From the NCBI GenBank assembly GCA_937904375.1, contig CALDIG010000197.1, positions 1 to 10,721 of the forward strand: 10,721 nt of DNA, read 5' to 3'. How positions within the stretch are numbered: position 1 is the stretch's first letter; every line of letters starts with the position of its first letter. Of this stretch, positions 1-6,057 are shown piece after piece. The notes beneath the pieces are model-generated. The model saw only the letters and a program-made list of their open reading frames with translations. It did not search any database and was not told where the DNA came from. The position numbers and the translations under genes are program-made. The DNA comes from an uncultured Prevotellaceae bacterium. GTDB lineage: Bacteria; Bacteroidota; Bacteroidia; Bacteroidales; Muribaculaceae.

Positions 1-18
1 ACAATACTATTTAAGTGA

Positions 19-46
19 TAAGTGTTAAGTAGTAAGTGTTAAGTAG
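19..46. repeat. 14-bp tandem repeat, two exact copies
   Basis: TAAGTGTTAAGTAG occurs at 19-32 and again, exactly, at 33-46, and a partial copy precedes it at about 11-18. The array abuts the palindrome at 47-66. Part of the same flank (TAAGTGTTA, then GTAGGGAC) lies next to the palindrome at 3276-3295 when that copy is read on the minus strand. The flank therefore seems to belong to the dispersed repeat and not to be local sequence. Confidence 0.8.
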
Positions 47-66
47 GGACAAGGCATGCCTTGTGC
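47..66. repeat. Dispersed palindromic repeat, copy 1
   Basis: A 20-bp palindrome (GGACAAGGCA then TGCCTTGTGC) with one outer mismatch. It is the same element as 5876-5895, and 3276-3295 is a close variant. It would form a 9-10 bp hairpin just before or over the start of the LTA-synthase-like gene. The TTG start at 61-63 lies in its right arm. Confidence 0.85.
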
Positions 67-1959
67 GAAAATCCTTTAACTCCTTTACAGACAATTAAAC
101 TCAAGAAAAATATCTTTACTTCTGCGACGGTTTTTTATATTCTCGCCGCGGTGTTGATTATCGTGATGCTCTCGATAGTGAGCCTCACGATAACACGCTC
201 TATGTTTGGGTCACTCTCCAACCAGCCGCTGACCAAGATATTCTTCAACCATCTCGCCGACGCTATTCTGCTGCTCGCACCGTGCTGGGTGATTAAGCGG
301 AGACGAACCTACACATTTATTATATTATGGCTGGTGGCGATATGGAGTTTCGCGCAGCTACTCTACTATCCCACCTATCGCGACGTGATGCCCTTCTCGT
401 CGTTCCTGCTCTTCAAGAACGTGTCGGGAACGCTTATCAAGAGCACAATTGGGGCTATCTCTAAGAAATCGCTCATGGTGCTGCTCATGCCGCTGGTGCT
501 GCACGCCTACCACTGGTGGCTGAAACACCACACCAGCAAAGCATCACAACCAGCGAGCACAGTGAGTGACACAACCAGCGAGCGCAGCGAGCGACAAAAC
601 CAGCGAGCGACAAAAACCGCTAAGCGCCACTGGTGGCTGTTTGCTGCAACCATAGCTGCATTTATCGTCATGCGCCTGATTATCACTACCGGCATCTATC
701 TCACTAACCGCCAGAACTACGAAGACCTGCACGATGCCTTCACCACACGCTACAGCAAGCTTGGCGGCCGACACCTTAATTATATTATGCACAACGGTGT
801 GATGAGCTATGCCATCTTCTCGCTCATCAACAGCATCGACACCGGCGTGAGCGACGAAGACAGGAGGCTCGCCGAGAATTTTGTCAAGGACAACTGCCCT
901 GCATATTCCGACAACAACTACAAGACCTCGATAGAGCGTCCCAACCTCATCTTTATCATGGTGGAGTCGCTCAACGCCTGGGCGGTGCACCTCGACATCG
1001 ACGGCAAACCAGTCACCCCCACCCTCAACGCTCTTGCTGCCGACAGCGCCAACATCGTGTGCCTGAACGTGATTTCGCAAGCCAAGAACGGCCGCTCCAG
1101 CGACGGCAAATTCATGTATCAGACGGGACTGCTGCCCATGCTCGACCGCTCGGTGGCGATGGAATACAGCGACCGCACCTTCCCGTCGCTCGTCAAGGCA
1201 CTGAAGCGGCGCGGCTACAAGGCGGTGGAGATTTGCGGCGACGAGCCCAGTCTGTGGAATGTGGAGAATATGTCGGCGGCTTACGGTTTCGACACTCTCT
1301 ACCACCAGCCCGAGCTGAAAGCCGAGCTAGAAGCCGCTGATTACAAAATCGACAAGGTGGTGATGGAGTATGCCGCCCGGTATCTGCCCGGCATCGGCGG
1401 CAACTTTATGGCGCAACTGTTCACTGGCGTAATGCACAGCCCTTACGACTACGACTTCGAGCCAGCCACATGGATTTCGGCAAGCAAGGAATACACTCCC
1501 GCCGTGCGCAACTATCTGGAAAAGACCCATTACTTCGACCTGCAACTCGGCATTTTCCTAGAGAACCTCCATCGGTCAGGGCTTTACGACAACAGCGTGA
1601 TAGTCATAGCCAGCGACCACAGCGAGATTGTTGATGATGATCCCAACGGGCGGCAGTCGCTGAGCAAAAACGGCAACGAATGTGTGCTCATCGTGATAAA
1701 TGGCTCACAAGGCAAGTTCATCGGCGGACCCATTGGGCAAATCGACATATATCCCACTCTGCTCGACGTGATGGGACTAAATGACTACTCATGGAAGGGA
1801 CTGGGGCATAGTCTGCTGCGCAATGATGTGCGCTCGGCAACCGAGTCAGCCGAAGACACTTTCGGCACCTCGCCACTGCTGAAACAGCAGCAAGAAGCAT
1901 GGACCGTGAGCGACATCCTCATCCGTGGCAATATGATTCAGAATCTTTTCAAGCTCTAA
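61..1959 (+). CDS. LTA-synthase-like membrane sulfatase-superfamily protein
   Basis: A 632-residue protein built like lipoteichoic acid synthases and related phospho-headgroup transferases (COG1368 type). About five membrane segments come first (near residues 19-44, 58-78, 83-102, 136-150 and 190-212), then an extracytoplasmic sulfatase-fold domain from about 292. Visible active-site features are the metal-ligand strand NLIFIMVES with E302, the nucleophile loop NGRSSDGK (343-350), and the metal pair D519-H520 in VIASDHSE. The nucleophile position carries Ser (346 or 347), where LtaS has Thr. The loop between segments 4 and 5 (about 157-189) is low complexity and encoded by a 25-bp tandem repeat. 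No ATG precedes the first membrane segment in frame. The only usual start after the stop at 40-42 is TTG at 61, inside a palindrome. In Gram-negative Bacteroidota the product is unlikely to be true lipoteichoic acid; transfer of a phospholipid headgroup (glycerophosphate or phosphoethanolamine) to an envelope glycan is plausible but inferred. The family is clear, the substrate unknown. The GH18 gene follows after 3 nt. Confidence 0.85.
   Translation: MCENPLTPLQTIKLKKNIFTSATVFYILAAVLIIVMLSIVSLTITRSMFGSLSNQPLTKIFFNHLADAILLLAPCWVIKRRRTYTFIILWLVAIWSFAQLLYYPTYRDVMPFSSFLLFKNVSGTLIKSTIGAISKKSLMVLLMPLVLHAYHWWLKHHTSKASQPASTVSDTTSERSERQNQRATKTAKRHWWLFAATIAAFIVMRLIITTGIYLTNRQNYEDLHDAFTTRYSKLGGRHLNYIMHNGVMSYAIFSLINSIDTGVSDEDRRLAENFVKDNCPAYSDNNYKTSIERPNLIFIMVESLNAWAVHLDIDGKPVTPTLNALAADSANIVCLNVISQAKNGRSSDGKFMYQTGLLPMLDRSVAMEYSDRTFPSLVKALKRRGYKAVEICGDEPSLWNVENMSAAYGFDTLYHQPELKAELEAADYKIDKVVMEYAARYLPGIGGNFMAQLFTGVMHSPYDYDFEPATWISASKEYTPAVRNYLEKTHYFDLQLGIFLENLHRSGLYDNSVIVIASDHSEIVDDDPNGRQSLSKNGNECVLIVINGSQGKFIGGPIGQIDIYPTLLDVMGLNDYSWKGLGHSLLRNDVRSATESAEDTFGTSPLLKQQQEAWTVSDILIRGNMIQNLFKL
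548..622 (+). repeat. 25-bp tandem repeat inside the LTA-synthase-like gene
   Basis: AACCAGCGAGC starts at 548, 573 and 598, an exact 25-bp period. Units 1 and 2 (548-572, 573-597) differ at about four positions. Unit 3 matches for its first 12 or so bases and then diverges. Because 25 is not a multiple of 3, the units are read in three different frames (QPAS, TTSERSE, NQRAT). Three units together (75 bp) keep the gene in frame. They encode a hydrophilic, charged loop between membrane segments 4 and 5. Confidence 0.85.
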
Positions 1960-1962
1960 TCG

Positions 1963-3213
1963 GTGAAAAGAATCCTTTTAGCAATATTGACAATCACCGT
2001 CGCAATGGCAGCGCATGCTGGCCTTGCCGATGTGAACCGCGATGGGGCGGTTACGGCAGCCGATGTCACTGCCGTATATGACGTGATGCTCGGCAACAAC
2101 ACCAACTACCTCATCACTGCCGACGTGAACCGCGATGGGGCGGTTACTGCCGCCGATATCACCCTCATCTACAATGTGATGCTAGGCATTGAGAGCGACC
2201 CCGAGCCACAACAGCGTGTGGTAGTCGCTTATTGCCCTTACTATGCCAGCAACCGCCTCCCCGACCCATTCATTGTCACTCACATCAACTATGCCTTCGC
2301 CGAGGTGTATGTGCGCAACGGCATTTATCAAAAGTTTGAGCTTCAGGACGATGGCAACACTAGCATACTGCAGCAGCTCGTCGCTTTCAAACACGACAAT
2401 CCCGACTTGAAGATATGCCTCTCGTTCTCACATACCGTGACCAACTCCGACAACTATCAGGACGGAGGATTCTCGGCTATCGCCGCCAGCGACGACAACC
2501 GCCGACGCTTTGCACAAGACTGCCTCGCCTTTTGCCGGCAATGGGGCATCGACGGCATTGACCTCGACTGGGAGTTCCCTGGCCTTTCGTGGAGTGGAGC
2601 GGCATGCAACCCTGCCGTTGACACTCAAAACCACGTATTGCTTATGCAGCAGCTTCGTGAGACCCTTGGCAACCGCTACCTTCTAACTTTTGCGGGATAT
2701 GTAAAAGACAAGCAACCCACTTCGGGAGGATACAAATTTATCGACATCGCAGCAGTAGAACCTTATGTCAACTTCGTGAACCTCATGACCTACGACATGG
2801 ATGCTGCGCCACATTTCCACTCAGCAATCAGCCATCCAGCTTCCTATTGGGACTGTCAGCGCGCCATAAACACCTATGAAGCAGAGGGATTCCCTATGAG
2901 CAAGATTGTGCTTGGCATTCCTTTCTATATGCGCCATGCATGGGATGGAGCAAATTCTGTCATCGACTATCGCCGTCTGGCATCGCTGCCTAGCGAGTAT
3001 AACATCAACAACTGGAGCGATGCGGCACAGACTCCTTATGTCACCCTCAACGGCGTGTTCTTTGGCTCCTACGACAACGCGCGCAGCATCGCCATCAAGG
3101 GCGAATGGGCACGAGAGAAAGGCCTGCGAGGCCTGATGTACTGGGAATGCAGCGAAGACGACGACAACCGCACCCTCGCTAATGCCGCTTGGAACGCCGT
3201 GATGGGGAAATAG
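1963..3213 (+). CDS. Secreted GH18 glycosidase with N-terminal dockerin
   Basis: A 416-residue secreted protein. A signal peptide covers about 1-19 (KR, then a hydrophobic stretch, then AAHA before G20) and has no lipobox cysteine. Two dockerin type I calcium-loop repeats follow, DVNRDGAVTAAD at 23-34 and 54-65, each with D, N, D and D at loop positions 1, 3, 5 and 12. The catalytic domain runs from about 86 to the end and carries the GH18 signature D197-x-x-D200-x-D202-x-E204 (GIDGIDLDWEFPG); E204 is the expected proton donor. LMTYDMD (274-280) and LMYWECSEDD (391-400) fit the later GH18 barrel strands. GH18 enzymes cleave beta-1,4 GlcNAc linkages in chitin, N-glycans or peptidoglycan-like glycans using substrate-assisted catalysis; which substrate applies here cannot be told. 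The start is GTG, 3 nt after the upstream stop, so co-transcription and translational coupling are likely. The dockerin sits at the N-terminus, the less usual end, and no cohesin protein is visible nearby. Confidence 0.9.
   Translation: MKRILLAILTITVAMAAHAGLADVNRDGAVTAADVTAVYDVMLGNNTNYLITADVNRDGAVTAADITLIYNVMLGIESDPEPQQRVVVAYCPYYASNRLPDPFIVTHINYAFAEVYVRNGIYQKFELQDDGNTSILQQLVAFKHDNPDLKICLSFSHTVTNSDNYQDGGFSAIAASDDNRRRFAQDCLAFCRQWGIDGIDLDWEFPGLSWSGAACNPAVDTQNHVLLMQQLRETLGNRYLLTFAGYVKDKQPTSGGYKFIDIAAVEPYVNFVNLMTYDMDAAPHFHSAISHPASYWDCQRAINTYEAEGFPMSKIVLGIPFYMRHAWDGANSVIDYRRLASLPSEYNINNWSDAAQTPYVTLNGVFFGSYDNARSIAIKGEWAREKGLRGLMYWECSEDDDNRTLANAAWNAVMGK
2032..2147 (+). repeat. Duplicated dockerin loop, 23 identical bases
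   Basis: The 23 bases at 2032-2054 recur exactly at 2125-2147, a 93-bp (31-codon) offset. They encode the first part of each calcium loop (VNRDGAV plus the next codon). Synonymous sites are identical too, while the flanking codons have diverged. This suggests gene conversion or fairly recent duplication of the dockerin half-repeat. Confidence 0.85.
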
Positions 3214-3216
3214 GAT

Positions 3217-3274
3217 TGAGATGGAAAGAGGAAGGTGGAATGTGGAAAGAGAAAGGAGGGAGGTGGATGAAAAA
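3217..3274. repeat. Purine-rich intergenic tract with short repeats
   Basis: The plus strand is almost entirely A and G with scattered T. TGGAAAGAG occurs at 3222-3230 and 3243-3251, and further variants of GGTGGA and GGAGGGAGG are present. It lies between the convergent GH18 and NUDIX genes, next to the palindrome at 3276-3295. No gene is supported here. Confidence 0.6.
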
Positions 3275-3295
3275 CGGACGAGGCAGGCCTCGTCC
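3270..3295 (-). terminator. Probable intrinsic terminator of the NUDIX gene
   Basis: On the minus strand the palindrome forms a GC-rich stem of about 9-10 bp followed directly by GTTTTTC. It begins 12 nt past the NUDIX stop codon at 3307. A stem followed by a T-run is the form of an intrinsic terminator. On the plus strand the hairpin is followed by CTACATAAC with no T-run, so termination of the convergent GH18 transcript is less certain. Confidence 0.6.
3276..3295. repeat. Dispersed palindromic repeat, copy 3
   Basis: GGACGAGGCA then GGCCTCGTCC, a palindrome with one mismatch near the centre. Against copies 1 and 2 it has A-to-G and T-to-C changes at paired positions, so the stem is kept by compensating changes. 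Read on the minus strand it has the same asymmetric flanks as the others: GTAGG before it and GTTTT after it. Confidence 0.85.
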
Positions 3296-3306
3296 CTACA
3301 TAACAC

Positions 3307-3693
3307 TTAAAACTTAGAAATCGCTTCTCTGTCGGCAGGGAGCCAATCTACTGTGTCGAGTTGGTCGGGGGTGAGCCAGCGGGCGGCCTCGTGTTCCTTA
3401 AGGGTTAGCGTGCCGCTCTCCACATGGCACCAGTAGCAGTGCATCGTCAGGTGGAAATCGGGGTAGTCCCATTCTACCGTGCACAGGAAATCATCCACAG
3501 CAATCTCTGCCGCCAGTTCCTCTCGGATCTCACGCTTCAGTGCCTGTTCGGGTGTCTCGTCCGCCTCTATCTTGCCGCCAGGGAACTCCCAACCGTCCTT
3601 CATAGCGCCATAACCTCGCTGGGTGGCGAAAATGCGTCCCTCATCATCTCGGATAATCGCCGCCACTACTTCTATGCGTTTGCGTTTCAGCAT
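3307..3693 (-). CDS. NUDIX hydrolase, MutT-like nucleotide pyrophosphohydrolase
   Basis: A 128-residue single-domain NUDIX protein. The NUDIX box spans about residues 40-62: G40, E46, then REIREEL at 54-60, matching GX5EX7REUXEE. The box's second glycine is replaced by Ala61. The segment before it, QRGYGAMKDGWEFPGG, is typical of the MutT/NudG group, which hydrolyses oxidised or non-canonical (d)NTPs to monophosphates and so limits mutation. E55, E58 and E59 are the expected metal ligands. The length is normal for the family. The ATG at 3693 lies 2 nt after the rnhB stop, so the two are almost certainly co-transcribed, which pairs two genome-integrity functions. Whether the preferred substrate is 8-oxo-dGTP or a pyrimidine nucleotide cannot be decided from the sequence. 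Confidence 0.9.
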   Translation of the reverse strand: MLKRKRIEVVAAIIRDDEGRIFATQRGYGAMKDGWEFPGGKIEADETPEQALKREIREELAAEIAVDDFLCTVEWDYPDFHLTMHCYWCHVESGTLTLKEHEAARWLTPDQLDTVDWLPADREAISKF

Positions 3694-3695
3694 CT

Positions 3696-4298
3696 CTAGT
3701 CAAAAAGTGATAATTGTCCAACTAAATTGAAACTCTTGCGATGATAATGCGAAATGCCGTGCGCCACTATTGCGGCACGGTGGTCTTTTGTAGGGTAGCC
3801 TTTATTCTTCGCCCAGTTGTAGTGCGGAAATTCCTCGGCAATCTTGCGCATATATTCGTCACGGTGAGTCTTGGCGAGGACGCTTGCGGCGGCGATGCTC
3901 ATCATCTTGCCGTCGCCCTTGATGACGGTGGTGAAAGGGATGTCATTATAAGGATAGAAACGGTTGCCATCAACGAGGATGTGCTCGGGTCTAATTGCCA
4001 ATTGGTCGAGGGCGCGGTGCATCGCCGTGATTGACGCCTTGAGGATGTTGATGCGGTCAATCTCCTCGGGCGACACCATTGCCACTGCCCACGCCAGAGC
4101 ATCACGCTCAATAATAGGGCGCAGCAAGTCGCGCTGATGCTCGGTGAGCTGCTTGCTGTCGTTGAGCAGTTCGTTCTCAAAATCGGGAGGCAGAATCACC
4201 GCCGCAGCCGTGACAGGTCCTGCCAGGCATCCCCGCCCCGCCTCGTCGCACCCCGCCTCAATGCGGCCCTCCTGTAAATATCGTTGTAGCATAATCAT
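3696..4298 (-). CDS. rnhB: Ribonuclease HII
   Basis: A 200-residue, full-length cytoplasmic RNase HII, which cuts RNA in RNA-DNA hybrids and starts removal of single ribonucleotides from DNA. The N-terminal signature is GCDEAGRGCLAGPV with D18 and E19. LVDGNR supplies D110 and IKGDG supplies D129; together these are the four acidic metal ligands of the family. NDSKQL (46-51), IAAASVLAKTHRD (135-147) and HKGYPT-like NKGYPT (165-170) also match. The start is ATG at 4298 (MIMLQRY) or the next ATG at 4292; homologues usually have only a few residues before EAGCDEAGRG, so either fits. The gene is 41 nt downstream of the GH3-family gene and 2 nt upstream of the NUDIX gene, consistent with a three-gene operon. 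Confidence 0.96.
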   Translation of the reverse strand: MIMLQRYLQEGRIEAGCDEAGRGCLAGPVTAAAVILPPDFENELLNDSKQLTEHQRDLLRPIIERDALAWAVAMVSPEEIDRINILKASITAMHRALDQLAIRPEHILVDGNRFYPYNDIPFTTVIKGDGKMMSIAAASVLAKTHRDEYMRKIAEEFPHYNWAKNKGYPTKDHRAAIVAHGISHYHRKSFNLVGQLSLFD

Positions 4299-4304
4299 TT
4301 ATTG

Positions 4305-4347
4305 AATTAGGCCAATTAGAGCAATTATACTAATTATGGCTAATTAG
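4305..4347. repeat. AATTA array with 9-nt spacing
   Basis: AATTA followed by G or T recurs at 4305, 4314, 4323, 4332 and 4342: steps of 9, 9, 9 and 10. It fills nearly the whole gap between the GH3-family gene and rnhB and includes the GH3 stop codon (4340-4342). Partial complementarity between ends (GGCCAATTAG near 4310, TAATTATGGC at 4331) would allow only a weak hairpin. Its role is unknown. Confidence 0.7.
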
Positions 4348-5881
4348 TTAACAATTTCAGCATCTGGTCGATGACATTTCGGTTGTTGCTCAGGCGAGGC
4401 ACTTTGCGCTGGCCGCCGAGTTTGCCAGTTGAAGCGAGCCACTCGTCGAAGAATCCACGCCTTGCCACCACCACCTCGGGGGTGTCGAGGAAAATGCTCT
4501 GGTAGCGCTTCGCCTGATAGTCACCGTTGGTCTCTTGCAGATACTTGTCGAGCAGGGCGGCAAACTCGTCGATGCTGGCTGGCACCTTCTCAAACTCGAT
4601 GAGCCACTGGTGGCGGCCTTTGCTCTTGTCGCCGGCATAGACTGGCGCGGCGGTATAGTTGAGCACCAGCGCCCCCGTCTCTTGCGAAGTGCGCGCTATC
4701 GCATTCTCGGCGTTGTGTACCATCAGCTCCTCGCCAAAGGCGTTGATGAAGCTCTTTGTGCGTCCGGCAATGTTGATTTTCACAGGGTTGAGTTGCTCGA
4801 TGTGCACCGTGTCGCCTATGCGGTAACGCCACAGCCCATTGCAGGCGGTGATGATGAGTTCGTAGGTCTTGCCAGCCTCTATCTCCCAAATGGGCAGCAC
4901 ATCGGGGTGGTCACTATCCACCTCGCTCAACGGGATGAACTCGTAGAACACGCCCACGTCGAGCAACAGCAGCATCGCCGTGGTGCTCCAGTCGCTCTGA
5001 GTGGCAAAGAAGCCCTCACTGGCATTGTAGGTGTTGAGGAAGTGCATCTTGCTCATGTCGCACAAGCGTTCATACTGCTCGCGGTAAGGCTCAAAAGCGA
5101 TGCCGCCGTGGAAGAACACCTCCAGGTTGGGCCACACGTCGTGGATGCAGTCCTTGCCAGTGGCTTTCAAAACCTCCTTGATGACGGTGAGGAACCACGA
5201 CGGCACACCGCTTAGGTTGGTGATGTTCTCGCCCTTGCTCGCCTCAACGAGTGCCGGCAACTTCACAGCCCAGTCCTCGAGCAGCGCAATGTGCTTGCTG
5301 GGCACGCGGAACAGGTTGGCGATGGGATTAATATTGTTGATTAGCGTCGCTGATAGGTCCCCCACATGTGTGCCCGGCTTGAGGTTCAATTCATTGGCAA
5401 AGGAGCCTCCAAGTATCAGTGCCTTACCCGAGAACAGGCGGCTCATGGGGTTGAGGTTCAGGTAATGCGACACCACATCGCTGGCACCTTTATAATGGTT
5501 CCAACGCAACGACTCGGCAGGGATGGGGATGTACTTGTGATTGCCGTCGCTTGTACCCGACGACTGTGCGAAGTTGTAGCACCGCCCGGGCCACAGCACG
5601 TCTTTCTCACCACCCACCATGCGCATAATCTGCGGCTGCAAGTCCTCATAGCGATACAAGGGCACGCGAGTGGCAAATTCCTTATAAGTGCGGCAAGTGG
5701 AGAAGTCATATTTACGTCCAAACCAAGTCAAGGCGGCTTTCTCTATCAGTTTCATCAACTGCTCCTGCTGCACACTGTCGGCATGGTCGATGTAGCGGGC
5801 TTGCTCTTTCAACCGAGAGAGCAGCTTGGGACGGGCTATGGGTGTGAAATTAAGCAAAACAGAATTAATATGTAGGGACAA
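4340..5881 (-). CDS. GH3-family acyl-adenylate-forming protein
   Basis: A 513-residue protein of the GH3 (auxin-responsive promoter) family, part of the ANL superfamily with firefly luciferase and acyl-CoA synthetases. Plant members join amino acids to acyl acids through an adenylate. Bacterial members, common in Bacteroidota, have mostly unknown substrates. Visible motifs are the phosphate-binding loop SSGTSDG (107-113), the nucleotide-site motif YNASEGFF (285-292) and the hinge-side motif WRYRIGDTV (351-359). The C-terminal subdomain follows from about 370 (AGRTKSFINAFGEELM). The length is usual for bacterial members. No signal or membrane segment is seen, so it is cytoplasmic. No ATG is available near the N-terminus. 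The best start is TTG at 5881, inside the palindrome at 5876-5895; ATT at 5869 or TTG at 5857 are alternatives. It is the first gene of the probable minus-strand operon with rnhB and the NUDIX gene, and divergent from the MBOAT gene. Confidence 0.9.
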   Translation of the reverse strand: MSLHINSVLLNFTPIARPKLLSRLKEQARYIDHADSVQQEQLMKLIEKAALTWFGRKYDFSTCRTYKEFATRVPLYRYEDLQPQIMRMVGGEKDVLWPGRCYNFAQSSGTSDGNHKYIPIPAESLRWNHYKGASDVVSHYLNLNPMSRLFSGKALILGGSFANELNLKPGTHVGDLSATLINNINPIANLFRVPSKHIALLEDWAVKLPALVEASKGENITNLSGVPSWFLTVIKEVLKATGKDCIHDVWPNLEVFFHGGIAFEPYREQYERLCDMSKMHFLNTYNASEGFFATQSDWSTTAMLLLLDVGVFYEFIPLSEVDSDHPDVLPIWEIEAGKTYELIITACNGLWRYRIGDTVHIEQLNPVKINIAGRTKSFINAFGEELMVHNAENAIARTSQETGALVLNYTAAPVYAGDKSKGRHQWLIEFEKVPASIDEFAALLDKYLQETNGDYQAKRYQSIFLDTPEVVVARRGFFDEWLASTGKLGGQRKVPRLSNNRNVIDQMLKLLTN

Positions 5882-5895
5882 GGCATGCCTTGTCC
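5876..5895. repeat. Dispersed palindromic repeat, copy 2 (perfect)
   Basis: A perfect 20-bp palindrome, GGACAAGGCATGCCTTGTCC. In the GH3 mRNA (minus strand) it would form a 10-bp hairpin in the leader, and the TTG start at 5881-5879 lies in the 3' arm. The plus-strand flanks, GTAGG before and GTTAATAA after, match the orientation of copy 1. Confidence 0.9.
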
Positions 5896-5932
5896 GTTAA
5901 TAATCTTCTTAAAAAGAATGAATAACGCACCA

Positions 5933-5964
5933 CAAAATTAGTAATTTCGCCGCTTGTGGACAAA
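5933..5964 (-). promoter_or_regulatory. Promoter of the GH3-rnhB-NUDIX operon
   Basis: On the minus strand, TTTG (5964-5961), a 20-nt gap, then TAATTTTG (5940-5933) matches the Bacteroidota housekeeping consensus TTTG-N17-23-TAnnTTTG. Transcription should begin about 5-8 nt further on, leaving a leader of about 45 nt that contains the palindrome hairpin. Confidence 0.6.
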
Positions 5965-6023
5965 TTTTAAGCTGAAAAAGTTTATTTCCCTATATTTGCG
6001 GTTTCACCTCATCCATTTTTTTA

Positions 6024-6031
6024 TAACTTTG
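6024..6031 (+). promoter_or_regulatory. -7 box of the MBOAT-SGNH operon
   Basis: TAACTTTG fits the Bacteroidota -7 consensus TAnnTTTG and lies 26 nt before the MBOAT ATG. The nearest upstream TTTG (5995-5998) is 25 nt away, slightly too far for the usual -33 element. A second box, TATATTTG at 5991-5998, has no clear -33 partner. The gap between the divergent genes is AT-rich, as expected of a promoter region. Confidence 0.45.
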
Positions 6032-6057
6032 CAAATTATTTACAACTGTTACGTGTA

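Noticed and set aside
56..79. ATG in the palindrome opening a 7-codon frame
   Set aside because: The ATG is part of the palindrome (GGCATGCC) and the frame stops at 77-79. It overlaps the TTG start and could compete with it, but nothing shows that it is translated.
544..1305. Minus-strand open frame of 253 codons
   Set aside because: It is antisense to the LTA-synthase-like gene, with a Val/His/Arg-rich composition typical of a GC-rich shadow frame and no recognisable motif.
4305..4347. CRISPR-like array
   Set aside because: The 5-6 bp units with 3-4 bp gaps are far too short; no cas gene or 25-40 bp repeats with unique spacers are present.
4535..5215. Plus-strand open frame of 226 codons
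   Set aside because: It is antisense to the GH3-family gene, whose motifs are clear; the composition is that of a shadow frame.
5991..5998. TATATTTG as the main MBOAT promoter box
   Set aside because: It fits TAnnTTTG but has no TTG within 17-23 nt upstream; the box at 6024-6031 is closer to the start codon and at least as plausible.
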